Source of the DNA: Pseudopithomyces maydicus
Taxonomy: Eukaryota > Ascomycota > Dothideomycetes > Pleosporales > Didymosphaeriaceae
Direction: 5' to 3'
Length of the DNA: 64,000 nt
Assembly (NCBI GenBank): GCA_026873275.1
Contig: JANTUC010000008.1
Location: forward strand, 434,001-498,000
The notes beneath the pieces are model-generated. The model was not told where the DNA came from, did no database searches, and saw nothing but the letters and a program-made list of their open reading frames with translations. This document shows, one piece after another, positions 1-12,062 of this stretch. The first letter of the stretch is position 1. Every line of letters begins with the position of its first letter. The position numbers and the translations under genes are program-made.

Positions 1-1579
1 ACGCGGCGGAAGTCTTCTTCCTGGAAGCCTCGCGTCGTCATGGCGGGTGTGCCCATGCGCAGGCCGCCGGGCTTCATGGCCGACTTGTCGCCTGGGACGG
101 TGTTCTTGTTGCTGGCTACGCCGACCAGTTCCAGGACACGCTCGACACGGGCGCCGTCGACGCCCTTATCCTTAAGGTCGATGAGCACAAGATGGTTGTC
201 TGTGCCACCGCTGACGATCTTGTAGCCTAGGCCGCCTTGCTCCTTGGGGTTGCCAAGTCGCTCTGCGAATGCCTTTGCGTTGACGAGAACCTGTTGCTGG
301 TAGTCCTTGAATTCCTTGGTCTGGGCCTGTGCCAAAGCCACGGCCAATGCCGTGATGGTGTGGTTGTGAGGACCACCCTGGTGTCCCGGGAACACTGACA
401 TGTTGATGGGACCTTCCAAGTCGTACTTCTCTTCTACACCCTTCTTGTCGACGCGCCTAACGCCCTTGCGGTAGAAGATCATGGCGCCTCTAGGGCCACG
501 GAGCGACTTGTGGGTCGTCGTGGTAACGATGTCGGAATACGGGAAGGGCGAAGGAATGACGCCGGCAGCGACTAGGCCGGATATGTGGGCCATGTCCGAG
601 AGGACGTATGAGTTGACGCTATCTGCGATGCTGCGTACCCGCTCGTACTCGATGAGACGGCTATACGCGGATGTTCCGGCAACGATGACTTTGGGGCGGT
701 AAAGGTTCGCCAGCCATTCCATTTGCGCATAGTCGATCAGTCCAGTCTTCTCGTCTAGCCTGTATGGGAGCGTCTCAAAGTACTTGGATACTGCTGAGAT
801 CTTCTTGGTGGGTGTCTGGTAGCCGTGCGACAAGTGGCCGCCGTGGGGCAGGTCCAGACTGAGGATGCGGTCGTGGGTGTTGAGGATGGCGGAGTATGCA
901 TATAGGTTCGCCGGGGAGCCGGAGAGGGCTTGCGAAGCCAGTTAGTCGTGCAGTCGCTATGGCCCGTCTGGGTGGAACTCACGCTGCACATTGACACCCC
1001 ACTCGGACTCCTTCAGGCCAAAGGCCTCGAGTGCTCGTTGCTGGCAGAGACGCTCTGCCTCGTCGATCCACTCATTGCCTCCGTAGTATCGCGCTCCTGG
1101 GTAGCCTTCAGAGTATTTGTCTGTTGGTGGTGTGAGCGCTTGCTGGTGGTGTGACTTGACGGGAAAGGACGTACTTTGCATAACACTGCCGAGGGCATCG
1201 AGAACAGCTTGCGATGTGAAGTTCTCGGAGGGGATCAGGTTTATGAAGTGCTTCTGGCGGTTCTTTTCCTGTAGAGGGAGGACTGTAAGCTTCGATCGAG
1301 CTCCAAGGGTGGCGGTGAGCGCACATTCTCAATGATTTTGTGGACGGTGGGGTCAATGTCTTCGAGACTGGCGGAGAGAAGCTGGAGGGCAGGTTAGCAG
1401 ACTGCACATGGTATCAATTGGCGGCGTGGAGAGCGTACCTTGTGCTGGCTCTCGGCGGACGAAGCGTAGCCCCGCCACTGACGCGGGAGCAGTCTGGGGT
1501 GGTTCGTCGCAATTGCAGACGAAGCGCGGGGGCAGAGCTGGCGCAGGGGCGCCCTGCAGACTGTCCTGAGGGTGGCCAT
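1..1579 (-). CDS. Serine hydroxymethyltransferase, mitochondrial form (3'-truncated by window edge)
   Basis: This is a PLP enzyme that interconverts serine plus tetrahydrofolate with glycine plus 5,10-methylene-THF. I read five exons on the minus strand: 1439-1579, 1325-1381, 1175-1268, 983-1120 and 928 to the window edge. All four introns are GT-AG and all phases close. The first exon (47 residues) is Arg/Ser/Ala-rich with no acidic start, as in a mitochondrial presequence. Family landmarks follow in order: LIPSENFTS, YSEGYPGARYYGG, NVQPLSGSPANLYAY, the PLP-lysine motif TTTTHKSLRGPRG (Lys codon at 507-509), VFPGHQGGPHNH and GGLRMGTPAMTTRG. The last few dozen residues lie outside the window. 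The family is unmistakable. The mitochondrial rather than cytosolic assignment rests on the N-terminus only. Confidence 0.96.
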
Positions 1580-2538
1580 GGTGCGGTGGGCAGGTGGTCG
1601 TGCTGGAGCGCTCTGGGAGCTCGCAGAGAGGTGATAAAGGCCGGGGCTCGGTTGCTGCAGCCGTCCGTCAGTATCCCCGATGGTGAAGTAGTTCCTATTC
1701 GGTAGCGCGAACGCCGAGCAGCGCTGCTGTGGCTGGTGGCTGGCAGCTCTGTCACCAGCCACACGTCGCCAGAGTGTTTCTTTGCCGTTTTCTGCAGCGC
1801 TTTCCCCCGCCCGTCGCGGCGCTCCCCGGGCCGACTCGCTCCGGTGCGCATTTTTAACGCCGCCCGTGCTGCCCTCGCTGTTCTGCTCTTCATGAACTAC
1901 AACCAAGATGATTCAATGCCTTTGAGACAGTTCCATCCTCGCTCGCCAGGCGCAAGCCCGGCGACGCGGGTGCTGCTGACATGCTCCGGGCTCCACCACC
2001 TTCGAGGAGACAAGATACGTCTATGATTGGTCTCAGTTCTGTCTGGCAGCGAACCACGCTGCTCTCCACTCAACCTCCCCCATCGGTGGCAACGACACGG
2101 CCGGGTCTGAGGACATCAATGCATCATGTCTCTGTTCTGGCCGTGGTTGCTACCTGTTTCTCGGGCACCTCCTGCTCAGTATGTACTTGTATAGAGCTAG
2201 CTATATCAATCTGCTCCGACTCTCAACCCATCTCCTCAGTCTCGTGTGCCACCCACCTCCCCCTCCCCCTCTTTCACTGCGACTTCCGTTTACACCCAGG
2301 CCAAGCCTAGCAATCGCCGTGACACGCGGCTTGACGCGATTGTCAACAACGCGCCTGCCTCTTCAACCTTCCCGCGCGCCTTCTTAAACAACGCCGTCGT
2401 CTGCCCTCCCACCCACTCTATAAAGCGCACCCCGCCCGCCCTCAAGCAACCACCACTCGCTGCCTCGACACCGCGACACCGCGACCACACTCGCTGCACC
2501 TTCAAACCGCGCGCCACAGCACCCCCCGCAGCTCAGCC
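1580..2538. other. Divergent intergenic/promoter region
   Basis: This roughly 960-bp spacer lies between two divergently transcribed genes and should hold both promoters and 5' UTRs. It is pyrimidine-rich on the plus strand close to the right-hand gene. Apart from one TATA-like element I see no gene; the frames here look like random open stretches. Confidence 0.6.
2417..2424 (+). promoter_or_regulatory. TATA-box-like element
   Basis: The octamer CTATAAAG lies about 115 bp upstream of the ATG at 2539, inside a C-rich leader. Position and orientation fit a core promoter for the 2EXR-like gene. Many filamentous-fungal promoters lack a TATA box, so this is suggestive only. Confidence 0.4.
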
Positions 2539-3702
2539 ATGGACCTCGCCTTCAGTGACTACGCCTCCGATCGAGCTAGCAGCCCCATCTACCAGGCCGC
2601 CTACTCCAACAAGACCGGTCGGCCCATCCGCAAGAGCGCCGGCAAGGTCAAGGCCATGGACGGCTATGTCGACAGCAAGGTCATCGAGGACGAATACGAC
2701 GACATGCTCGACATATCCTCAGAGGACGACGACCTTCCCATCAAGGTGCCACAGAAGCGCAAGCGGAAGCGCTCGCCATCGCCCGCCCCGCCGCCTCTCG
2801 AGCGTGTCCTCCAGATGGAGCAGCCCGACAATGCCTCCGATTCAGACAGCCCTTCTCCGTCGTCCAAGTCCAAGTTGCCACCAATCCAATTGCAATTTAA
2901 CGTCCCCCTTGGATTCCATGGGCCCCTGTATGTAAAAATCGACCGGAGTATGCTAGGGCTGGACAAGGTGCACGAGATGCGACCGCGACTTGTTTTGAAC
3001 ATGGCCGGTCCTTTGTCCAAGCGGAAGACCGCGAGCGCCTCGAAGAAACCTCTTGGATTTGTCACTCTGCCCGCTGAGCTTAGAAACAAGGTGTATCGCT
3101 ATCTCTTCGTCATAGACCACGTTCTACAGTTTCCTGCCGATAGACCTGGCGCGCAAAAGGACGCCCTGAAGCGGTCGAGCCAGTTCTTGCGCTCCTGCAA
3201 ACTTGTCCATAGTGAGGGCTGTAGCATTCTCTATGGAGAGAACAAGTTCGTTTTCGACCGCAATGGGACGACTCGGGGTTCGTTCTGGGAGCCGGTCCCC
3301 AAGGAGATTGGCTACAAAGATATTCGCCTCTTCCTCCAGCTCATCGGTCCAGAGAACCTCCTCTACCTGCGAGACATCACCTTGAAGCTACAAGACGCTA
3401 TGCCTGGTGCCACCCCGGAGCTCGACCATGACAAGCGTCGTTACATCCGCGACGGCCATCTTCTTGAGGTGATTCGCACCCTTCGCCAGACGAAGCTGCG
3501 CAAACTCAACGTCATCTTTCTTGGTCGCCGCCAATTGAGCCGCTCGGACAGCAAGTTTGTGGAGTACCTGATGCAGATCAAGGCGGATGAGATCGTATCC
3601 GAGGTCAATGGCTGGTGGAGCCAGAAGGTTGAATATCATCTCTGGCGGGAGCTTCGAGAGGCCATGACCCGCAAGACTAGGCTCTACTTGCCCGAGAACT
3701 AG
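2539..3702 (+). CDS. 2EXR/F-box-like nuclear protein, hypothetical
   Basis: A single-exon 387-residue protein. Residues 1-125 are low-complexity and charged: an acidic stretch near 55-65, then a basic cluster KRKRKRSP near 74-81 that resembles a nuclear localisation signal. From about residue 174 there is an F-box-like/2EXR signature, LPAELRNKVYRYLF, followed by LRSCKLVHSEGCSILYGENK. That arrangement is very common in expanded Dothideomycete families. The C-terminal 150 residues are helical and uncharacterised. No catalytic motif is visible. F-box-like proteins often serve as SCF ubiquitin-ligase substrate receptors, but no partner can be inferred here. The start codon is the first ATG after a TATA-like element and a C-rich leader. 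Confidence 0.85.
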   Translation: MDLAFSDYASDRASSPIYQAAYSNKTGRPIRKSAGKVKAMDGYVDSKVIEDEYDDMLDISSEDDDLPIKVPQKRKRKRSPSPAPPPLERVLQMEQPDNASDSDSPSPSSKSKLPPIQLQFNVPLGFHGPLYVKIDRSMLGLDKVHEMRPRLVLNMAGPLSKRKTASASKKPLGFVTLPAELRNKVYRYLFVIDHVLQFPADRPGAQKDALKRSSQFLRSCKLVHSEGCSILYGENKFVFDRNGTTRGSFWEPVPKEIGYKDIRLFLQLIGPENLLYLRDITLKLQDAMPGATPELDHDKRRYIRDGHLLEVIRTLRQTKLRKLNVIFLGRRQLSRSDSKFVEYLMQIKADEIVSEVNGWWSQKVEYHLWRELREAMTRKTRLYLPEN

Positions 3703-4431
3703 GGTACCGTCCGACATGCAGGCACAATCATACTTGGTGAAGAACTTTGTGAAAGCTAACGATCATTTGAGAACTAACTATCAATAGATTGAGTCAGCAT
3801 ACAACTTGGAGTGTCGGCATAACACCACCCTACTAAGGTGACGGCACCACTTGTCATCCATCCGTGAAAAAGACATCATGGCTGGCATTCTCATTTCTCA
3901 TTCACGGGTTCCACCCACCGTTGCTTGGTCCCAGTCCAGGGTACCACGCAGCACTTGACAAAAACGTGGACCACTTCAGAACCGACCAACTTCTTTCTTT
4001 CTCTCACCGTCACCGAATGCACAATACCCCAGTCAAACGAACCTCTCTTTGCTCTTCACTTCTCATAATCTCCCCTTTTTTGATTTTTGATTCTACCCCC
4101 GAGCGTGCCGTATCAAGGCACTTTGATCCTTTGCAACCGGCCCCAGAACAGAGCCCGAAGCTCTCTTCTGCGTCCGGAGCAGTGGCGCCTCTACTCTGCT
4201 TTCCTCTCGACTAATGCACAGACGCACGACGGTTTTTACACGGTTTTTCTTTTGTCTCTCTTTCTTTCTTGCTTGCTTTGCCCGTATCCGGTAGTCGGCT
4301 CGACGGGTATGGTACGGATATGGGTATGGGTAGGGAAGGCTCCAGGTACCATGTGTGTGTACAGCATGTAGCCAGCCAGCCAGCCGGACAGAAATGTTAT
4401 CAAAGTTTAATAGATTGTGTGAGGACCGTGC

Positions 4432-4500
4432 GGTGTGTGTGTGTGTGCGTGTGTATGTATGCTCGTATCTATGTATACGTATGTACGTACATAGATGTGT
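4432..4500. repeat. GT / TACG microsatellite
   Basis: An uninterrupted GT run is followed by GTAT, CGTA and TACG units. It is simple sequence with no coding content. Confidence 0.85.
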
Positions 4501-5589
4501 ATCCACGCCAGGTACGCACGCATGCCAGTAATTACCCACCTACTCCATGTACGTACGTTTTGAACCTCTGTTGGCTTGTTTGCATACCCCCTGCGTTTGA
4601 TCGTCCCCCCAACGGCCCGACCAGTTATATCCGCCCAGGTGGTTCGCGGTCAGTGGCTGCGGTTACAGATACATACATGCACCCCACTTTACGTGTGCAT
4701 GTAGGTGCTATAATACCCGCCCGTTTGTTTTTCCCTTTTTGCAGATATGCGGGTGGGCAATGCGATAGGTAGGTGGGTGGGTGTGCTGGGTGTCGCTAAT
4801 GCAGGGCGGATACGAGGCATGTACGACGTACGTACATGACAACAAATAATTTTTTGTGTGTTTACCTAGCAATGTTTTTGTGGACGGCGGGTATGGAAGT
4901 GCCAGGTGCGGAAATGTTTTCCCCATGTGTTTGTCCGCCGTTTCGTCTCGCTGGTGTTGGTGCGTGCGTGCGAGGGCGCTGTGGATATCTGAGGCTTGCT
5001 TACTTGTTTACTTACACACAGGTAACGCACTGCACATGTCATCACATACGAGGAGCGAGGGAAAGCGAGTGCGAGCGCGAGCACAAGCACGAACCGTCAG
5101 CGTACGGGTATGTATGTATGTGTGTAATTTGTTGTCTTGCAGCTCGCTACCTACGTACATGCATACATACCTAGCAGACAATATCATCGTATCCGCTTCG
5201 CGCTTGCCTCTCCCTCTTCTCTCTTTCCCTCTCGCTCTACATACATACTCCCCATCTCACTCTACATCCATCCATCCATCCCCCCAATCACAAAACACAT
5301 ACACAAGCCCATAAGCACACACACTTCCTTCCCTAACAACCAACCCTGTCCACCTCCCTCCCTCCCTCGCTCCGCCCACCCCACCCCAGCCAACCAAACA
5401 CCATATGAACACATGTAGGTACATAAAGAACCCCACAAAAAACCAAATTACCTCGGAGCTCAGCCCACGGTCCTAAAACCAGGCTTCCGGGCGGCGGAGC
5501 CCCCGTTTTACCCGTACGCGAGGCAAGGCGCGGTGGAGCTGGGCTGAAATGTCGGGTGCGGCGCGGTGCGGTGCGGACGGGGATGGGGA

Positions 5590-5735
5590 TGGGAGGGCCG
5601 TGTGCACATATATACATATATACATACATACATGCGTATGGGACGTATGGTAGGTGTGTATGTATGTATGTGTAGATACGTGTGGGTGGGTGGGTGGATA
5701 GATGGATGTAAGTAGGTGGGTATGCATGTATGTGC
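5590..5735. repeat. TACATA / GTGG / GGAT microsatellite block
   Basis: Interleaved tetranucleotide runs (ATAC, GTAT, GGGT, GGAT) form a degenerate simple repeat to the right of a GC-rich patch. Confidence 0.8.
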
Positions 5736-6873
5736 TGTGCTATGCGTGCAGGCGGGTATAGGCTGGATGCATTGGTACATGTATGTGCAGGGGTGGGATG
5801 GTGGGTACGTGCGTGCGTGCGTGCATGGGGTGGAGGGTGTATTGGAAATATATGTGGAGGGGATAGGGAGCGGGCTGGTGGGTTGTTGGGATTGATATGT
5901 AGGGTCGATGGGTGCATGCGTTGTACTGGAGCGAACGGTTTGTGGATGGATGAGGATATACAATATTTGCTGGTTACATGTATATTGTGGTTACCTCGGT
6001 ACGTATGCTATGTTGAAGATGGCTCGCTTGGGTTCACATGTGTACAGGTGAATTTGCGGGCGCGTGGAAGATGATGGGATTGAACGGACTATTGTTGTGT
6101 GCAGGATGTTCGGGAGATGGTCTTTGGGTTGCTGTGATTATGCTCGTGCCCGTATTCTTTCGGGCGAGATAGGCGACTCTGAGGAAGGAACCGCCCGATC
6201 CCTCTACGGTGCCATTAGAATAAATTGTCTCTCAATGGCTCGTTGTAGCATCGTCTAAATGCCCAATCACTCAGTAGATGATATGTCTGACGCTGCAAAT
6301 ATGTATCGCGCTCGCCGCGCTGAAACATTCATGGCAGTGGGGATATTCTTATTTTTTGTAGCTTGTGCTTGAGACAGAGCCTCCTATCGAGAAAATATAT
6401 CCTCCTGCTACAATTGAGACCAAGTTGCGGCTACTACTGTTACAATGCGTGTCATAGAACTTCTTACTATACTCTTGTATATTTAGCAAATGTCAGGAGG
6501 CAGGTGCATACGGTTAACATAGATGAGGTGATAGAGTCATCTGTACCGTGAATAAAGCGTGACAGAAGATTTCCCACCTTGCTATACTGCATGACATCCT
6601 CCCACATTACAGGGCATCAAAGAGCACTTTTAACACCCAAAATGGGCAACCCCTGTCGACTGGCTTCCAGGCAAAACTTTAGGTATAGCCTATTCTTCAA
6701 CCCGATAAATTTTTGGGTATGTACTCGAAACGACCTCCGTTGTATACACCGACTCTCTATTAGATCGATTGGCGGGGTCGAGCAAGCGTTCTGTTTTCAC
6801 CAGGACGGTTCCTGCGCGAGCAGCAAGCATCAGCAATGGTGCCAAGCAGTCCGATTCCCTCATCGTAACTCGT

Positions 6874-8055
6874 TCAGTTGGTACCCCGCCTCTTCTTGAA
6901 CTCCTCTATCCACCCTGCCGCCTTCGTCTTGGGCACCACGCTGATCCTCACCAAGCCATCCACAACCTCACATTTCCCGCTTCCCAATACCTTCCCGAGA
7001 GTCATCTTCTTACCCATCTTGATCAGTCCGCCCGCAGTTGTCTCCATGTACGCCTCCACGTCGTCCAGTGTGAACTCGTGCTTCTCATCCCACGGTAGAG
7101 GGAATATGTATTCGAGGTGCTGGTTGAGCGTGTCCACCTCGCCAAACGCTTTGATGAAATCCGATTGCGAGTGAGTGGGGTAAAGCAGTAGTACAGGGAA
7201 GCTCAACATGGAGCTGGGATCGAGTGCGGTCTCCAGCTTTACGGCAGCGTCCTCCAGGTCTGGCGCTTGTTCTGTGCCCCTAGTCTTGATTCCTCGGCTC
7301 TTGAGCGCTAGGGCGAGAGTTGCGCGCTCGGAAGCGGCTTTGGCTTCGCGCTCTCGGCGGGCCTTCTCTACGGTCTCGAGGTGGGTCTTGCGGGTTGCGA
7401 TTTTGGTCTTTAGAGTTACTAGGGATGCGTTGGATGGGTCGAGCTGGAGGCCGAGTTCGCACGCATCTGTGGCTTCGGGTATCTTGTCGAGAGCAAGACA
7501 GGCGACGCCAGAGCGGTAGTAGGCTTTGATGTTGGAAGGGTTGAGGCGGATAGTTGCAGCGCAATCTTGTATGCACGAGCGGTAGTTCTTCTTTTCCAGA
7601 TTACATAGCGCCCTGTTGACGTAACATGCTTCCTCTATGACCTTCTCTTTCTTTGCTTCCTCTTCCTCGTTGAGCTCGACATCGGTGACATCGATGACTT
7701 CCGGTTCTTCCTCTGGATCTAGCTCCTTCTTTGGTGCTTTCAGTGCAGCTATCGCCTTGTCGTAGAATTCCTTTGCATCGGTCCACTGCTTAGCTCTTGC
7801 GCATTCATTGCCCTGCTGACGGAAATTTTCTGCGATTTCTGCCTTTGTACCTTCATACGCAAGAGCCTTGAGCGCTTCCAGTGCATCATTCTGGCCGCCC
7901 TCGCCATCGGTTTCGTCAAGGGTGGTCATGAACAGAGGCAGACGGTTCATCTCTTGAATAACCTCATCTACACTCTGGGATTTGATGTCTGCCATTGCCG
8001 GCGGCATGGCTGCCGAAGGTAGCACAGGTCCATCTTTCGAGGCTTGGTCCGCCAT
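6874..8055 (-). CDS. CNS1: CNS1/TTC4-type TPR co-chaperone of Hsp90
   Basis: An intronless 393-residue protein. Residues about 80-235 form a three-unit TPR domain of the clamp type that binds the C-terminal EEVD of Hsp90/Hsp70. Recognisable parts are ENFRQQGNECARAKQWTDA, CYVNRALCNLEKKNYRSC and NPSNIKAYYRSGVACLAL. An acidic insert (about 108-145, EEEPEVIDVTDVELNEEEE) splits the first and second repeats, as in yeast Cns1 and human TTC4. A basic helix follows (KARREREAKAASERA). The C-terminal 130 residues, from FPVLLLYPTHSQSDFI onward, match the Cns1/TTC4 'wheel' domain. Cns1 is essential in yeast and supports Hsp90 client folding and eEF2 maturation. The assignment rests on domain order and C-terminal similarity. 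Confidence 0.9.
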   Translation of the reverse strand: MADQASKDGPVLPSAAMPPAMADIKSQSVDEVIQEMNRLPLFMTTLDETDGEGGQNDALEALKALAYEGTKAEIAENFRQQGNECARAKQWTDAKEFYDKAIAALKAPKKELDPEEEPEVIDVTDVELNEEEEAKKEKVIEEACYVNRALCNLEKKNYRSCIQDCAATIRLNPSNIKAYYRSGVACLALDKIPEATDACELGLQLDPSNASLVTLKTKIATRKTHLETVEKARREREAKAASERATLALALKSRGIKTRGTEQAPDLEDAAVKLETALDPSSMLSFPVLLLYPTHSQSDFIKAFGEVDTLNQHLEYIFPLPWDEKHEFTLDDVEAYMETTAGGLIKMGKKMTLGKVLGSGKCEVVDGLVRISVVPKTKAAGWIEEFKKRRGTN

Positions 8056-11000
8056 GACGTGTAGTGGATTTTTGAGCTTTCACTCACAGTCCTAAAAGGA
8101 AATCGGGGAACCAGGGTATGCTTAAAACCGCTATCCAGCAGAAGATCTTGGGTCTGCAGATATTTTTTAGGTTGAATATAGAGAAATGGATATAGGCGTA
8201 TTGGTTGCTGCCCCGCATTGCAGCTACTTTTTTGATGCAAATCGCTTATCGATAAGTCACGAGTTTTCCACCCCCTCCCCCCGCCACATAACGTCGCTTA
8301 TTCCATAGCCCCCATGCCCTGGCCACCACGTGGGTGTCATGGTCCAGTATCTTTGCATTTAGAAAATCCCCAAGGTCAGGGGTGGTTGGTTCACGACAGT
8401 GTCAACGTCTCGGTTGTTGCGCAGCAGAGCCCCTTTCTGAACCTGAGGGCTGCTATATCAGCAATGCTAAGCAAAGAATGAGACCAGGCTCGCCGCGCGA
8501 CAAGGTCAGAGAATAAACCCCTGCTGGGTGTGGCGAGTCAGTTTCGCCCAACACCGAGGTTGCGGAATGAATCAGCCGAAGGCTATCTCCTGTCGCCCTT
8601 AGGCTTGCACGAAAAGAGAGCGCGACGAGGCCTGTTCCCGATTAGTTTGACGATGAGACCGCTGTAGCAAGACTAGTTTGGCTCGAGACATTTGTCTGGG
8701 TTCGATTGTTGATTCCAAATCCCATGCCTTCACGCTGTATAGTGTTATCATGACAAGTTTGTTGGAAAAATTGTGGGTTTGGAATGAGTCGTTGAACGGA
8801 ATGTCATTTTCATGACAGGCCTGGGAACCAGTATCATGACATTCCTATGGCTAGCGGTAGAAATCATCTATCTGTATGTACATTGTACAACATGCCGGCT
8901 GAGTGGCCCCTAATCCTTAAGCCATCAGTGAACTCAGATCGTGTGGGTTAGAGGCATGGTATCATGCACTTTGCCCAGTTCAACTCGTGTATCAAGCTCG
9001 TGTGGCCTGAGAATTATGTCATGTTGCCACATAAGGGGGTGAGGTCGGACTGACTGGAAATCCCGAGCAAGGTAGCCATGAGTTAAGCTATTTGCTATGC
9101 ACTCCAGGCGCTGTGGCATCAGCGCATCAGGCGGTGGTACCAGTTGCCGAAGTCAAAGTGACCGCAGAGGTCTTCGTGTGGAAGAATGCTACAATCAACT
9201 CGAAGGTTCACACTACATGCCGAGCCGCATGTACACTAGGTGACTACGGTCCATAGAACTATATCCAAAATTGCAATTGGAATAACCAGGTTACCGTTCG
9301 TGCACTAGGACGGAAAGTATCAATAGTGGAGATATTTCATATTCTCTCGAACGGGTGGGAACCGCATAATTTCTTATAAGTGGGTGCGAACCGCCCTAAA
9401 ATGCAGTCTCCTTTCGGATGGGAATTTCTAGCGGCATAAGTTCACGGCATTAGTTCAACCAATACATCGCGGTTCATGGTTAAGACACCTTGCGAGATGG
9501 TACGGATGTTATGTGAGCAGAATCTTTGTTCTCATAGACTCTTCGTCGACATACACACATCAGATCCAATCTGGGACAATCGACGCTTGATAAGAATTGT
9601 AAACATCTGCATTTCCGACCTTGAAGTGCCAGTCTGATACTGCCACCTTATCTGCTTGATTGCAACTCACCCGTGTGTCATACACAGTGTCAAAGTATGT
9701 CTGATAATCACGCTGGGCAAAGATTGGGGCTGGACGTTCTTGTTGGACCCAAAGTGGTAGCAAGAATACAGCGGGATGTCCGTCAAGATTAGTCTTACAT
9801 GGGCTCATAGAGTTTAACGAAATACCCTTGCCGCGTCGGAGGCTGGCTGTGAACATGCAAGTGCTGCACAGCGGAACTGGGGTGGAATCTGGGCGCCGTG
9901 CTGCAGTCTCGTGCAGCGACTAATTTCAATGGTACCAGGGTCTTAATGTTAACCGAACGCGGGAACGGTATCCCACATGATGTGAAGCGAGAAAAAGCAT
10001 GAGAATGCGCTATGACGTCCAGTTCTTGAGGCTACAATGGCCTTGCGGCGGCGAGACTCCGGTGGGCTTTGGTTCCACGGCACGTGAGCCGTCACGTTGG
10101 GGGAGTCCGGATCGAAAAGGTGGTACACCTTCTGTTGGCTCCCGAAGCTCCCGCCAACGTCGATTGATGCCCTCCGCATCTGGGCGTCAAGCCATAGTGT
10201 CACACGAATCGGAGATGGCGATTTTGACTGTTGCCATTGGCGTCTATCCACCTAGGTAGGTGTTCTCCTGAATGTACCGCACGACTGGAATCTATTGTAC
10301 GGCCGTTGAAGCTGCCCAAAATCGCAATTTTTCCGCCGATCACTGGGCATCATCGCCGAACAGATTCAAGTCGTAACCGGAACGGCACAGTTTCTGAGCG
10401 ACTACACCCAATGCATTCGGATAGCGCTATAGCATTGATGGGCCATCCAGGATCCCAGCAAGCCCATGCAACGTTGGGTCGCGCGAGTGCACCTACGACT
10501 CGTTCTCCTTCAAAGTTGAAGCACCGCCATGTGTGCCTATCGCTCGAGGGTTCCGGTGCTGACCGTTGGCTTTCATGAATAAGAAGACGATACACTAACA
10601 CAATTGGATCCGCTGAGCGGCGTTGCCGCGCGAGCTACAACCCGAACGGATCATCGTCGCGTCCGTTTGACCAGACAAATGACCGAATGGCTCCGATGGG
10701 AGGCTGAAACTCTGGCTTCTGCCCTCGAATGGGCGGTGCAATGTAGCGCTCGAGCTATCTATAGGTTGGGGCTCTCCAGGACGACTTCGTCGCAAGGCCA
10801 CTCATTTCGCGAACAACACGTCCTAGAGAGACAGCAAGCCTATCGCCCGTGAACAGCAGCAGCCGGCTGCCGCACACGTGTCGCAATCTCCTGCAATGTG
10901 TGATGCAGTCCTCATCACACAGCATCACATCTCGCGGGGCTGGGGTACACGACCGCTCCGAAAGACAATCCCACGCGTTTCCAGGAGGCTCGAGCGCCTC

Positions 11001-12062
11001 TCTCCGTGTCATTTCATTTTGGTGGACAGGAGATTCGCTGGTCTGACGGAACGGGTACGTTGGACCATGATTTCGGACCAATGAACGGTAAAAAGTGGCG
11101 CATTTTATCCTCTAAGGTGATTCCGTTAGCCTGGGCTTGAGCTCGGCTGCATGCAGGGAGCCCACTAGCACCGTGCTCTCAGCCAAACGCCAAAGGAGCG
11201 TGCATAAATGCGTGTGCACAAGATGCCAGCCAAATTAATCATGGGGTCGATTATATTGATGCTCCCTATTCGTTCTGGAGGCTCGGTCCTTGTCCTTTCC
11301 CGTCTCCAGAGCAGAACCCGGTAAAGCGTTTTACCAGGATTCACGCCATGCATGGGCCCGCCTTTCGCGGATCATCACATTCATGCCACCCTCACTCTTG
11401 GGCGTTTTGCCTCTTCTCCATGATCCACGCACGCCTTGTTAACGTGTCTGGAGTCTGGAGACTATAATCAGGGTCATGCTTGGTCGCTAGTCTTCTCCTA
11501 TCCTCCGGTGCTTCACACTACCTTCTTCTATAGTGACTTAGTTTTCCTTTCCGCACCTGGTCATCTTCGTAAACAGAGAACCAAAAGTTCCAATTGCACA
11601 AGAGCAATTGCAGGAAGCTTCATTTGCATAGCTTTGTCATCTTTGTATAGGACGTAAGTTGACACACGGTCCTCACTTTCATAGCGCACGCGCGGCATGG
11701 CAAATTGGGACTGTGGACTGACATCACGCCCTCGGACAGGCTTCAGACGTTCTGTTGCTTTTACGAACCCTGCTGGAGGTACACAAGACTCCAAGTACAA
11801 TTCGACCGACGAAATTGCGCCCTTGACATTGCTGAGTATACTGCTATCTGCAACACATCTCTCCTCAGGTGGTGCACAGGAATCGCGGTGAGTTGCCTCC
11901 AATGGTCGCAGCCTTCGGACCTACCTCTGACTGGACGCATAGGATGTATTAGGCGCCTTACTCTTCAGCACCACTTGATTGTGGTTGTGGTCGCCAGTCG
12001 CCTTGCTGTGCCATCTACACCGACCCGACTTATTACCCGAAGACATTCGTTGCGCTGACGAA
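8056..12062. other. 4-kb gene-poor spacer
   Basis: No gene can be supported. Base composition is balanced, frames are short and on both strands, and none has a recognisable domain. Short direct repeats of TCATGACA occur at about 8751, 8811 and 8835. A degenerate GGGTGGGAACCG / GGGTGCGAACCG pair sits near 9353-9397. The last several hundred bases are probably the promoter and 5' UTR of the Num1/ApsA-like gene. An ancient degraded repeat is possible but not demonstrable by eye. Confidence 0.55.

Larger units (their letters stand above)
3703..6873. other. 3.2-kb gene-poor spacer rich in microsatellites
   Basis: No convincing gene is seen. The region begins with the 3' UTR of the 2EXR-like gene, becomes CT-rich at about 4.0-4.3 kb, then passes through GT, TACG, TACA and CCAT simple repeats from about 4.4 to 5.8 kb. 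A short GC-rich patch sits near 5.47-5.6 kb. The 3' UTR of the convergent CNS1-like gene lies at the right end. Open frames here are repeats of Cys/Val/Tyr or His/Pro/Thr, as expected from translated simple repeats. Confidence 0.7.

Noticed and set aside
2246..2935. 229-codon plus-strand frame overlapping the start of the 2EXR-like gene
   Set aside because: Pro/Thr/Ser-rich shadow in another frame of the C-rich leader and first exon; the frame starting at 2539 carries the domain.
5333..5963. His/Thr/Pro-rich frames on the minus strand
   Set aside because: Direct translation of microsatellites (CATA, CACC, CCAT units).
8640..8720. tRNA-like GGTTCGATT box
   Set aside because: No acceptor or anticodon stem can be folded around it.
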